Positions 1 to 7,043 of a DNA stretch of 20,014 nt are shown here, piece after piece. The stretch is from Rhodothermales bacterium (GTDB lineage: Bacteria; Bacteroidota; Rhodothermia; Rhodothermales; JAHQVL01). Made by a program: the position numbers and the translations under genes. The notes under the pieces are model-generated. The model searched no databases, had not been told where the DNA came from, and saw only the letters and a list, made by a program, of their open reading frames with translations. Position 1 is the first letter of the stretch. The number at the start of each line of letters is the position of its first letter. The stretch is taken from the NCBI GenBank assembly GCA_041391505.1, contig JAWKNW010000046.1, positions 1 through 20,014 on the forward strand, in the 5' to 3' direction.

Positions 1-1193
1 ACGAGCGCGGGGTGATCGTTGACGTAGTTCAGGATCGTGAACCAGTGACCGGGAGGGGTCTCCGAGTCGGGGCCGTCCGCCCAGAATTCGGCCAGCACGC
101 GCGCATAGTCGCCTCGTGGCACCACCTGCGGCGCGTACGGCTGCCCGGTGTAGGGGTTGACCGCATGGCCGGCGCTCGTGTCGCCGCCCTCGATGAGGTC
201 GTAGAAGTCGCGGTAAGAGGCGATGGCTTCGGGCAGGGCCGGAACGTTGCCGATGGACGCCGGCGAGATATCCCACATAACCCCGTCATGCGGATCGAGC
301 TGGGCGGACCAGGCGGCCACCATCGCGAAGCCCCACTGATACTCCGCGCCGGCCTCGCCGCCGATCAGCGGGGGCGCGCCGGGGTCGTGGTAGACGGGGT
401 AGGGGAAGCCGGCGCGATCGTAGGCAGTGCGCGACGCCGGGTCGAGCGCGAATGGCTGGACGTTGCCCCACTCCGGCCCGAGGAAGTCGGGCGTGGAGCG
501 CGGGATGACGTTGCCGCTCTGGTCGATGAAGACCTCGAGCGTGAGCGGCTGCCAGCGATTCGGATCGACGAGGCCGGTTGGTCCGGACTGGTCGAGGACG
601 AGCGGCGGGTTGACGGGTTCGTAATCGAGATTGGCGTACGCGTTCGCTTCGTTGGAGCCATCCTGCAGCCCGTAGTCGATGTAACACCGCGCGAGATAAT
701 TGCCGAGGGCGGCCGGCGAGCCCGAGGTGTAGTCGGTGTCCACGATCACGGGCGAAAAGCCTTGCGCGCGCAGGAGGGAGTCCGCCAGGATGAAGGTAGC
801 TTCGGCGTCGGGCGCGTTGCGAAAGCGGTGGCGTATCAGGCGAAACGCCGCAAAAGCGAGGGTTTCGCGGCGCGCCGCTTCGGTGTCGGCCGGCGCCGGG
901 ATGCCCGCGAGCGGGCAATCGAAACCGTGGAGTGTTTTGCCAAGGAGGTAGGTGTCGGCGCCGGCGTCGTAGACGGCCCAGGCGTCGTACATCGCGGCGG
1001 AGACATGGAAGAGGTTGCGGGCATGAACGGTGGGCCGCGCGAAGTCGTTGCGGATGCCTTCGAGCAGCACCTCGTTCCAGGCGCGCGCCACGGAATGCTG
1101 CGCGCGCGCAGGGAGGGCCAGGGGGAGGGCGACGAGCGTCGACAGAATGAGACGGAGCAACAGGGTTGCCGCGAGGGGAGGGAGGGCGCGCAT
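1..1193 (-). CDS. Secreted vanadium-haloperoxidase-like (PAP2 superfamily) protein, 5' part
   Basis: About 397 N-terminal residues are present and the frame is still open at the window edge, so the C-terminal part is missing. The ATG at 1193 is chosen because it opens a classical signal peptide: an Arg, a Leu/Ala-rich core and a cleavage region near residues 29-32 (ARAQ), so export is predicted. After it comes a block typical of vanadium-dependent haloperoxidase-like (DUF6851-type) proteins: WNEVLLEGIRNDFARP near residues 39-54, then VHARNLFHVSAAMYDAW. Near the window edge the protein reads ADGPDSETPPGHWFTILN, also typical of this family. The vanadate-binding residues of the PAP2 fold lie further C-terminal in this family and are not visible, so catalytic competence cannot be judged. 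The gene is divergent from the TetR gene at 1412, which could regulate it. The family call rests on recalled sequence similarity. Confidence 0.75.
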   Translation of the reverse strand, partial: MRALPPLAATLLLRLILSTLVALPLALPARAQHSVARAWNEVLLEGIRNDFARPTVHARNLFHVSAAMYDAWAVYDAGADTYLLGKTLHGFDCPLAGIPAPADTEAARRETLAFAAFRLIRHRFRNAPDAEATFILADSLLRAQGFSPVIVDTDYTSGSPAALGNYLARCYIDYGLQDGSNEANAYANLDYEPVNPPLVLDQSGPTGLVDPNRWQPLTLEVFIDQSGNVIPRSTPDFLGPEWGNVQPFALDPASRTAYDRAGFPYPVYHDPGAPPLIGGEAGAEYQWGFAMVAAWSAQLDPHDGVMWDISPASIGNVPALPEAIASYRDFYDLIEGGDTSAGHAVNPYTGQPYAPQVVPRGDYARVLAEFWADGPDSETPPGHWFTILNYVNDHPAL

Positions 1194-1411
1194 GGTGCGT
1201 TCGGCGTTCGCGTGCGGGGGTTTTGGCGGAGCAGGACGGCGGTAAAGGGTCCGGGTCTGACAGGGTTCCCGAGGCCGGCGTCCAGAGGGTATATCCGCAA
1301 AGGCGTTCCGGTAACCAGGAAAGCCTCGAAAGCGCCGTAGTCCGCTTGATCCCGAGCGTTTCACGGTGTACTCTACGGATCATCCCTTCACCGCGCTCCC
1401 CAGGCCCGTCC

Positions 1412-1987
1412 ATGGAACAACCCGAATTCAAATCGACGGTTCTCGATGCCTCGCGCCGGCTCTTGCTCGAACAGGGGTTCGATCACGTATCGATGCGCAA
1501 GATTGCCGCCGAGGCCGGCTGCAAGGCGTCGACCCTGTACTACTATTTCAAGAACAAGGAAGAGATCGTCGCCGCGCTGGTCGAGGAGGGGACGCGGCTC
1601 CATTACCGGATCGCGAAAGAGATTGCCCGCAAGCACGCCAATCCACTGCTCCGTTTCGAGGCGCTGCTCTGGACTTCGCTGGAATTCGGGTTGAATAACC
1701 AGGCGATGTTTGAAATTCTCTTTATGGGGCCGGGCGCCGGCGGTGACGGGCAGGCGGGCTTGCATCGGGCGATGCCGGGATACGATCTGGCGGCCGAGGC
1801 CTTGCGGGAATGTGCGGCGGGGGGATTGGCGACGGTCGAGGACGCCGGCCTGGCGTGCGCGACCTGTTTCGCCATGCTGAACGGGGTCGTCTACAGCTTG
1901 CTGTACCGGCAGCTGCCGCCCACGTTGAGCGTCGACCGGGTCAAGCGCGACGCGGTCAAACGGATCATGGCCAGTTTGAAGGGCTGA
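1412..1987 (+). CDS. TetR/AcrR family transcriptional regulator
   Basis: This is a 191-residue one-component repressor, a normal length for the family. Residues about 8-55 form the TetR_N helix-turn-helix: AASRRLLLEQGF-type helix 1 (here DASRRLLLEQGF), then VSMRKIAAEAGCKASTLYYYFKNKEEI, with the diagnostic tyrosine-rich recognition helix. The C-terminal half is helical and presumably binds ligand and dimerises; the ligand is not predictable. The ATG at 1412 is preferred because the helix-turn-helix begins right after it, although the frame stays open upstream. No Shine-Dalgarno sequence is visible. A weak sigma-70-like pair (TTGATC at 1346, TACTCT at 1369, 17-bp spacer) lies upstream. The 218-bp divergent region shared with the haloperoxidase-like gene is the natural place for an operator, but I see no clear palindrome there. 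Confidence 0.9.
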   Translation: MEQPEFKSTVLDASRRLLLEQGFDHVSMRKIAAEAGCKASTLYYYFKNKEEIVAALVEEGTRLHYRIAKEIARKHANPLLRFEALLWTSLEFGLNNQAMFEILFMGPGAGGDGQAGLHRAMPGYDLAAEALRECAAGGLATVEDAGLACATCFAMLNGVVYSLLYRQLPPTLSVDRVKRDAVKRIMASLKG

Positions 1988-2003
1988 TCGAACCGCCGGC
2001 GCA

Positions 2004-2027
2004 GCGGGCCACCGCAAGGTTGCCCGC
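2004..2027. terminator. Hairpin between convergent genes, probable bidirectional terminator
   Basis: GCGGGC (2004-2009) pairs with GCCCGC (2022-2027). After one C/T mismatch, ACC pairs with GGT and closes a GCAA tetraloop (2014-2017). The hairpin lies 17 bp after the TetR stop and 21 bp before the helicase stop on the other strand. No T-run follows on either side, so it may act as a transcript-end stabiliser rather than a classical intrinsic terminator. Confidence 0.5.
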
Positions 2028-2047
2028 CACGCCGACGATTCGGTCGA

Positions 2048-3316
2048 CTACCGATTTTTCGGACGTGCGCCAGAGCGGCGGTTGTTGTTGCGCCGCTGCG
2101 GGCCGTTGCCGGCCTTCTGGTGACCGCGCGCCGCGCGCTCGGGCGCATGCTGCTGCTCGTGCCGGCGCGGCTCATCATATTGCCGGTCCGCGAACGGAGC
2201 GTATGCGATCCGCTCGATCTTGTGGCCCGTGTACGACTCGATCTGGCGCAGATACGCCATCTCATCCCGCGTCACGAACGTGATCGCGCGGCCGGTGGCC
2301 TCGGCGCGGCCGGTGCGGCCGATCCGGTGGATGTAGCTCTCGGGAAGATTCGGCGTATCGAAGTTGATCACATGGGTGATCCCTTCCACGTCGATGCCGC
2401 GCGCGGCGATGTCGGTGGCCACGAGGACGCGGAACCGGCCGAGCTTGAAGCCCTGGAGCGCTTTCTGGCGCTGGGCCTGGCTGCGGTTCGAGTGGATCGC
2501 GACGGCGGAGAAGCCTTCCTGGTTGAGCCGGCGCGTGATGCGGTCGGCCCGGTGCTTGGTGCGGGAGAAGACAATCATGTTATTGACGTCCTCCGTTTCC
2601 AGCACGTGGTACAGGAGATCGATCTTGGCGGCCTCATCGATCAGGCAGGCTGCCTGCTCGACGGTGTCCGCCGGGTTGCGGCGATGACCGATTTCGATAA
2701 ACTCCGGCTGCTGCAGGATGCTGTCCGCCAGCTGGCGGACGGGGCCGTGCATCGTGGCCGAGAAGAGCAGGGTCTGCCGCTTCCGCGGCGTCGCAGCGAC
2801 GATCTTGCGGACGTCATGGATGAAGCCCATATCGAGCATGCGGTCGGCTTCGTCCAGCACGAGCACTTCGCAATGCGAGAGCGAGATGCTGCCGCGTTCG
2901 AGGTGATCGATGAGCCGGCCCGGCGTGGCCACGATGATGTCCGCGCCGCGGCGCAACCCCTGAAACTGCGGGGACATGCCCACGCCGCCGTAGATCGGCA
3001 GGCTGCGGAACGGCGTGAACTTGCCGTAGGTGCGGACGGCTTCGTCAACCTGCAGCGCGAGTTCGCGCGTGGGGGTGACGACGAGGGCGCGGACGCGCCG
3101 CGGTCCCTGCGTGCGGGGCGACGCGGCGAGCCGGTCGAGCAGGGGCAGCACGAAAGCCGCCGTCTTGCCGGTGCCCGTCTGGGCGCATCCGATAAGGTCT
3201 TTGCCGTCCAGGATGACCGGAATGGCCGCCTGCTGAATGGGCGTAGGTGTAGTGTAACCCGTAGCTTCGACGCCGCGGAGGACGTCCTTGCTCAGGTCGA
3301 GCTGATCAAAATTCAT
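2048..3316 (-). CDS. rhlE: DEAD-box ATP-dependent RNA helicase, RhlE type
   Basis: This 422-residue cytoplasmic RNA helicase unwinds short RNA duplexes during ribosome assembly or mRNA turnover. All core motifs are visible in order: Q motif (GYTTPTPIQ, 20-28), Walker A AQTGTGKT (45-52), PTRELA (82-87), TPGR (131-134), DEAD (155-158), SAT (186-188), the VATDIAARGID block (299-309) and HRIGRTGR (330-337). A basic, low-complexity tail rich in Arg, Gln and Asn (about 370-422) is typical of RhlE-like proteins and probably adds RNA affinity. The start at 3316 (MNFDQLDLS) is preferred over an in-frame ATG 14 codons upstream because family members begin at this Q-motif lead-in. The start codon overlaps, as ATGA, the stop of a 61-codon open frame upstream (3498-3313). 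A 555-bp gene-free region lies upstream, so a long regulated leader is possible. Confidence 0.95.
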   Translation of the reverse strand: MNFDQLDLSKDVLRGVEATGYTTPTPIQQAAIPVILDGKDLIGCAQTGTGKTAAFVLPLLDRLAASPRTQGPRRVRALVVTPTRELALQVDEAVRTYGKFTPFRSLPIYGGVGMSPQFQGLRRGADIIVATPGRLIDHLERGSISLSHCEVLVLDEADRMLDMGFIHDVRKIVAATPRKRQTLLFSATMHGPVRQLADSILQQPEFIEIGHRRNPADTVEQAACLIDEAAKIDLLYHVLETEDVNNMIVFSRTKHRADRITRRLNQEGFSAVAIHSNRSQAQRQKALQGFKLGRFRVLVATDIAARGIDVEGITHVINFDTPNLPESYIHRIGRTGRAEATGRAITFVTRDEMAYLRQIESYTGHKIERIAYAPFADRQYDEPRRHEQQHAPERAARGHQKAGNGPQRRNNNRRSGARPKNR

Positions 3317-3871
3317 GTAGAGGTTTGTCGTGACTCCGGCAAGCGCAGCGAAGCGCAATCGACGTGCTGGTGGGTATCGAGCGAAGTCAGAAAGGGAACA
3401 GCGCGGCGTCGTAGAGCCGGCGCGAACCGCTCGATGGTTATATCCGAACGAAGGGAATCGGGTGCTCCGTCGTACAGGCGATCGGTGGGCACCATCAATA
3501 TCGTCTTGAATAGAACAGGCGTGTCGATTTCCTGCTGGCCCGTAGGCCCTCGTCCTTTCTCAAATACGACACGCCCCAGGACATCCCGGAAGGCAGTGAA
3601 CTAAAAGCCGCTTCCGAATGAATGTAAGACGGGAACGGTGTGAATGAGGGGCTTAGACGAGTGATCGTCCGTTTTGTTTTGCGCTACAGCGGGTCCGAAA
3701 AACGGCGCGAACACGCCACCGCCCTAAAAAGGCGCAAAACCGGCATTCCGCTGCATGGATGGGTTGCTGGAAGCCCTTTCAGGGGTCAAATCTTCATCTG
3801 CGTTGCTTGAAACCGCCGGCGGAAAACGAGTACCTTTTCATCCCCCGCCACCGTTCCACGCCCAGAATCCC
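3317..3871. other. Gene-poor intergenic region between rhlE and the DAHP synthase
   Basis: These 555 bp separate two divergently transcribed genes, and I see no convincing gene. On the minus strand a 61-codon open frame (3498-3313) ends in an ATGA overlap with the rhlE start; its product resembles nothing I recognise. A perfect 9-bp inverted repeat, GGCGTGTCG (3518-3526) and CGACACGCC (3567-3575), brackets about 40 bases that contain a small GGCC/GGCC hairpin, so it could fold as a structured rhlE leader. The open frame of the DAHP synthase extends upstream to 3755, but that stretch (Pro-rich, no family similarity) looks untranslated. No tRNA-like or transposon-like sequence was seen. Confidence 0.6.
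3807..3838 (+). promoter_or_regulatory. Candidate Bacteroidota-type promoter for the DAHP synthase gene
   Basis: TTG at 3807-3809 is followed after 21 bp by TACCTTTT (3831-3838), one base off the TAnnTTTG -7 consensus of Bacteroidota. Transcription would begin near 3845, giving a leader of about 27 bases before the ATG at 3872. It also supports that ATG over the upstream one at 3755. It is a pattern match only. Confidence 0.35.
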
Positions 3872-5002
3872 ATGCTTGTACTCCTCCATCCGAACACGGA
3901 CGAATCGTCGGAAGCGTTCGCGCTCACCTGGAAACACCTCAACGAACTGCCCGGCATCGAGGTAAAAAAACACCTCGTGCACGGCGAGATGCAGGTGCTC
4001 ACGGAGATTTACCTGATCGGCAATACCGCCGCGCTCAATGCCGAGGATATCCAGGCCCTGCCGGCGGTGGAACGCGTCGTCCGCATCTCGGAGGAATACC
4101 GGATGATCGGCCGGCACAAGGATGGCCGGCGCTCCAACGGGTTTACGTACAACGGGGTCACCTTCAACCAGGATAACCTGCACATCTTCGCCGGGCTCTG
4201 CGCCGTGGATACGCCGGAGCATGTCGAAGGGATGATGCAGGCGCTGCAGGCCAACGGGCAGGTGTGCACCCGGATGGGCGCCTACAAGCCGCGCACGAAC
4301 CCCTATTCGTTCCAGGGCCATGGGAAGGATTGCCTTCCGTACGTCTTCGAGCTCGCCGGCAAATACGGCATCAAGGTGATCGCGATGGAGATCACCCACG
4401 AGAGCCATATCGACGAGATCGATGCCGCGCTAGAACGCCTCGGCCGGCCCACCGGCGTGATGCTCCAGGTGGGCACCCGCAACACGCAGAACTTCGAACT
4501 GCTCAAATTCATCGGCCGGCAGCAGACCTACCCGGTCCTCTTCAAACGCGGTTTCGGCATCACGCTCACCGAATCGCTCAATGCGGCCGAGTACCTCGCC
4601 ACCTACGGCAATTCCCGCATCATCTTCTGCCTCCGCGGCATGAAGGCGTCGTTCGCCAGCCCGCATCGCAATATGGTGGATTTCGGGCACGTCCCGGTCG
4701 TGAAGCGCCTCACGCGGCTGCCCGTGTGTGTCGATCCATCGCACTCCGTCGGCTCCCGCCAGGCGGCACCAGACGGGATGCTGGATGTCTTTCACGCCAC
4801 CGCCCAGGGCATCGTCGCCGGCGCGAACATGGTGCTGGTCGATTTTCACCCCGCCCCGAGCAAGGCGCTGGTCGACGGCCCGCAGGCGCTGCTGATGGAC
4901 GAGCTCCCGTATTTCCTGGAGGACGTCCAGATCGCGCGCGAAGCCTACGAAAAACGGCGCGCGCTGACCCAGCGGTTCATGGCCGCCCACCCGGAAGCGT
5001 GA
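3872..5002 (+). CDS. aroF: 3-deoxy-7-phosphoheptulonate (DAHP) synthase, type I with N-terminal ferredoxin-like domain
   Basis: The predicted enzyme condenses phosphoenolpyruvate with erythrose 4-phosphate, the first step of the shikimate pathway. It has 376 residues. Residues 1-80 match the regulatory ferredoxin-like domain of the Thermotoga-type enzyme (ALPAVERVVRISEEYRMIGR). The TIM barrel follows, with AGLCAVDT (C110, metal ligand), AYKPRTNPYSFQG (R141), VGTRNTQNFELL (R203), LFKRG (K225), CLRGMKA (R255), DPSHS (H291) and VDFHPAPSKALVDG (D324, D335). From knowledge of the family, the metal ligands are Cys, His, Glu and Asp; here the Glu position is Asp (D324) and the usual Pro of AGPCAV is Leu. 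The phosphate-binding Arg and Lys residues are kept, so activity remains likely. The start at 3872 is chosen because the domain begins there; the upstream extension is Pro-rich and unlike the family. No other aromatic-pathway gene is adjacent. Confidence 0.85.
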   Translation: MLVLLHPNTDESSEAFALTWKHLNELPGIEVKKHLVHGEMQVLTEIYLIGNTAALNAEDIQALPAVERVVRISEEYRMIGRHKDGRRSNGFTYNGVTFNQDNLHIFAGLCAVDTPEHVEGMMQALQANGQVCTRMGAYKPRTNPYSFQGHGKDCLPYVFELAGKYGIKVIAMEITHESHIDEIDAALERLGRPTGVMLQVGTRNTQNFELLKFIGRQQTYPVLFKRGFGITLTESLNAAEYLATYGNSRIIFCLRGMKASFASPHRNMVDFGHVPVVKRLTRLPVCVDPSHSVGSRQAAPDGMLDVFHATAQGIVAGANMVLVDFHPAPSKALVDGPQALLMDELPYFLEDVQIAREAYEKRRALTQRFMAAHPEA

Positions 5003-5021
5003 ACGCGCCCGGGCGTCCGGT

Positions 5022-5693
5022 TTATGACTCGGACCGGGCCGCCCGCTTCGCGGCCATATACAGGTAGAAGGAGTATCCCACCGGCACGAGCGTAAGGATC
5101 ACCACGCCGACGATAAAGACCGTGGGATAGGCGGTCGAGGGCACGAAAAACCAGATCGCGATCATCACGAGCGACCCGAAAACCCATAACTTGCCGGCCA
5201 TGCGGTGGGTCTTCCGCCAGATGTCGGCCGACTCGAGCGTCCACGGCGTCCGGATCCCGATGAAATAGTTGGGCTTGATCGCGCCCAGGAAGTTGCCGAT
5301 CACCAGGAATAGCGCCGCGATCAGCACGAAGATGGTCTGGCCCATATCGATGGCATAGCCCAGCCAGTTCAGGCACAGGACGCCGAAGATGCTGGTCATC
5401 AGCAGCGGAAAGATGAACCGGAAAGCCCGGATGGCCTTCTGGTTGGCGTCGGTTTGCCGTTTGGGGTCGATCCAGGGAACGGCCAGCATCAGCAGGTAGC
5501 TACCCACGCCAATCAGCGGGATCATCAAGGCGCTGAACCCCTTGGCGTCGTAGCGATCGATCTCGCCACGCGCATTCCAGTGCACCGGCAACTCGTCGGG
5601 GAGCCGATCCCATATCACCGCCAGAACGACGAACGGAAGGGCGAGCAGGAGCCACGCCGGCCAGTCTGTTTTGATCAACTCACGTGTCTTCAT
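5022..5693 (-). CDS. sdpI: SdpI family integral membrane protein (DUF1648 + SdpI domains)
   Basis: This 223-residue membrane protein resembles Bacillus SdpI, which confers immunity to the SdpC killing factor and signals to the SdpR repressor. An N-terminal DUF1648-type segment (ALPFVVLAVIWDRLPDELPVHWNARG, about residues 15-40, shown here in pieces: LPDELPVHWNARGEIDR) carries the family's PxHWNxxGxxD pattern. The SdpI domain follows with the signature IGIRTPWTLES and WRKTHRMAGK. About six hydrophobic helices are visible, near residues 11-28, 49-70, 85-108, 115-133, 162-178 and 183-206. The gene overlaps the upstream ArsR-type gene by 14 bp, so the two are translated as one unit. No SdpC-like toxin gene is present, so the real role may be general envelope-stress or antimicrobial defence. 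The start at 5693 (MKTRELIKT) is the first ATG before the first helix. Confidence 0.88.
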   Translation of the reverse strand: MKTRELIKTDWPAWLLLALPFVVLAVIWDRLPDELPVHWNARGEIDRYDAKGFSALMIPLIGVGSYLLMLAVPWIDPKRQTDANQKAIRAFRFIFPLLMTSIFGVLCLNWLGYAIDMGQTIFVLIAALFLVIGNFLGAIKPNYFIGIRTPWTLESADIWRKTHRMAGKLWVFGSLVMIAIWFFVPSTAYPTVFIVGVVILTLVPVGYSFYLYMAAKRAARSES

Positions 5694-5967
5694 GATGATT
5701 GGTATCCCGGTTGGATTGTACGAGCGCCAGGAGCCACTGCAGGGTGTCGTCCAGGACGGTCGTGTTGAGCGAATACCGGATGAACTGTCCCTCGCGCTCC
5801 GCATCGATCAGGCTGGCCTGCTTGAGCAGATCCAGGTGATGGGAAATGCTGGGCTTGCTGATCTGGAACGCGTCCGCGATTTCGCCGGCCGTGAGGTCGC
5901 CTTTGCGCAACATGTCCAGAATCGCGCGTCGCGTGGGATCGTTGAGGGCTTTGAATACGGCGTTCAT
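5680..5967 (-). CDS. sdpR: ArsR-family repressor, SdpR-like
   Basis: This 95-residue winged-helix DNA-binding protein opens with MNAVFKALNDPTRRAILDML, the standard ArsR start. It continues with LTAGEIADAF and ISKPSISHHLDLLKQASLI, the recognition helix, and a wing with GQFIRYSLN. No CxC metal-binding motif is present in helix 3, so it is not an arsenic or metal sensor of the classic type. It fits the SdpR/YvaV-like autorepressor group, which is commonly fused in an operon with SdpI-type membrane proteins. In Bacillus the membrane partner sequesters the repressor on stimulation; applying that here is inference. A candidate operator sits just upstream of its start. Confidence 0.9.
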   Translation of the reverse strand: MNAVFKALNDPTRRAILDMLRKGDLTAGEIADAFQISKPSISHHLDLLKQASLIDAEREGQFIRYSLNTTVLDDTLQWLLALVQSNRDTNHHEDT

Positions 5968-5975
5968 TTTGATAT

Positions 5976-5997
5976 TTCGTCAATCGTCTAAAAGTTA
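5976..5997 (-). promoter_or_regulatory. Candidate sdpRI promoter -7 box and overlapping operator
   Basis: Read on the minus strand, TAACTTTT (5997-5990) is one base off the TAnnTTTG -7 box. Immediately downstream lies the imperfect palindrome TTAGACGATTGACGAA (5991-5976), with 5 of 8 half-site bases matching. It lies 9 bp before the start codon. An ArsR dimer bound there would block initiation, which suits autorepression. No clear -33 box was found. Confidence 0.35.
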
Positions 5998-6016
5998 CGG
6001 CAGGCCGGGGGACATG

Positions 6017-6044
6017 TTGCATGCTTCGGAGGGGAATATTTTCG
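6017..6044 (+). promoter_or_regulatory. Candidate Bacteroidota-type promoter for coaA
   Basis: TTG (6017-6019) is followed after 17 bp by TATTTTCG (6037-6044), one base off TAnnTTTG. The inferred transcript starts near 6051, about 27 bases before the coaA ATG. It lies in the 110-bp divergent gap shared with the sdpR-like gene. Confidence 0.33.
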
Positions 6045-6077
6045 TAGCTTCCATGCGGTCTCCCCGTCGAATCCTCC

Positions 6078-7031
6078 ATGCCTGAACGCGCAGCGCCCGT
6101 GTACTCCCCCTATGTGAACTTCAGCCGGCAGGAATGGGCCGTTTTGCGCGACGATACGCCGTTGACGCTCACGGAGGCCGACCTCGAGCACCTGCGGGGG
6201 CTCAATGTGAATCTGTCACTGGGCGAAGTGGTCGACGTGTATCTGCCCCTGTCCCGGCTGCTCAACCTGTATGTCGCGGCGGTGCAGCGGCTGCATCGGG
6301 CGACGGCGACCTTTCTGGGGGATCCCGCGGCGAAGGTGCCCTACATCATCGGCCTGGCCGGCAGCGTCGCGGTGGGCAAGAGCACGACGGCGCGCATCCT
6401 GCAGGCGCTGCTCTCCCGCTGGCCGGACCACCCGCGGGTCGACCTGGTGACGACGGATGGCTTTCTGTATCCCAACGAGCGGCTGGAAGCGCAGTCGCTG
6501 ATGAAGCGCAAGGGGTTTCCCGAGAGCTACGACCAGCGCCGGCTCGTCGCGTTCGTCGCCGCGCTCAAAGCCGGCGAACCCGTCGTCCGCGCGCCGATCT
6601 ATTCGCATCACACGTACGACATCCTGCCCGGCGAATACGTCGAGATCCGCCAGCCGGATATCGTCATCATCGAAGGGATCAACGTGCTGCAGACGCCGCA
6701 GGCGCCGAGCGAGGGGCGTATGCCGGTGTACGTGTCCGACTTCTTCGACTTCTCGCTCTACGTCGATGCCGATCCGCAGCTGATCGAGCAGTGGTTTCTG
6801 GAACGGTTCCACACGCTGCGCCGGACGGCCTTCCGCGACCCGTCCTCGTATTTTCATCGCTACACCGCCCTCTCGTTCGAGGAGGCCGACGCGTTCGCCC
6901 AGACGGTCTGGCGCGAGATCAACGCGCGCAACCTCGTCGAGAACATCGCCCCGACCCGCGATCGGGCGGACCTGATCCTGCGAAAGGGACCCAACCACGC
7001 GGTGGAGGAGGTCCGGCTCCGAAAACTGTGA
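6078..7031 (+). CDS. coaA: Type I pantothenate kinase
   Basis: The enzyme phosphorylates pantothenate with ATP, the committed step of coenzyme A synthesis in the cytoplasm. It has 317 residues, essentially the length of E. coli CoaA (316). Walker A GSVAVGKS is at 95-102, with the catalytic Lys at 101 as in E. coli. TTDGFLYPN follows at 125-133 with Asp127, then RKGFPESYD, IYSHHTYDI and DIVIIEGINVLQ. The C-terminal block FHRYTALSFEEA and WREINARNLVENI is also characteristic. Most Bacteroidota use the unrelated type III kinase CoaX, so a type I enzyme is worth noting. It is the first gene of a six-gene co-directional run ending in a PanF-like symporter, and the dipeptidase gene begins 12 bp after it. 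The ATG at 6078 matches the E. coli protein's start; no Shine-Dalgarno sequence is evident. Confidence 0.95.
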   Translation: MPERAAPVYSPYVNFSRQEWAVLRDDTPLTLTEADLEHLRGLNVNLSLGEVVDVYLPLSRLLNLYVAAVQRLHRATATFLGDPAAKVPYIIGLAGSVAVGKSTTARILQALLSRWPDHPRVDLVTTDGFLYPNERLEAQSLMKRKGFPESYDQRRLVAFVAALKAGEPVVRAPIYSHHTYDILPGEYVEIRQPDIVIIEGINVLQTPQAPSEGRMPVYVSDFFDFSLYVDADPQLIEQWFLERFHTLRRTAFRDPSSYFHRYTALSFEEADAFAQTVWREINARNLVENIAPTRDRADLILRKGPNHAVEEVRLRKL

Positions 7032-7043
7032 TACCCCATCCCC

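Noticed and set aside
12..1340. 442-residue open frame on the plus strand
   Set aside because: It is the codon-register complement of the haloperoxidase-like gene; Arg/Gly/Val-rich and without motifs, while the minus frame has a signal peptide and family blocks.
2120..3604. 494-residue open frame on the plus strand
   Set aside because: It is antisense to the helicase, whose motifs are all intact.
3755..3871. 39-residue N-terminal extension of the DAHP synthase
   Set aside because: It is Pro-rich without family similarity; a promoter-like box at 3831-3838 would lie inside it, and the domain begins at 3872.
5004..5016. GC palindrome CGCCCGGGCG between the DAHP synthase and sdpI stops as a terminator
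   Set aside because: It has no loop and no T-run, and such palindromes are common at this GC content.
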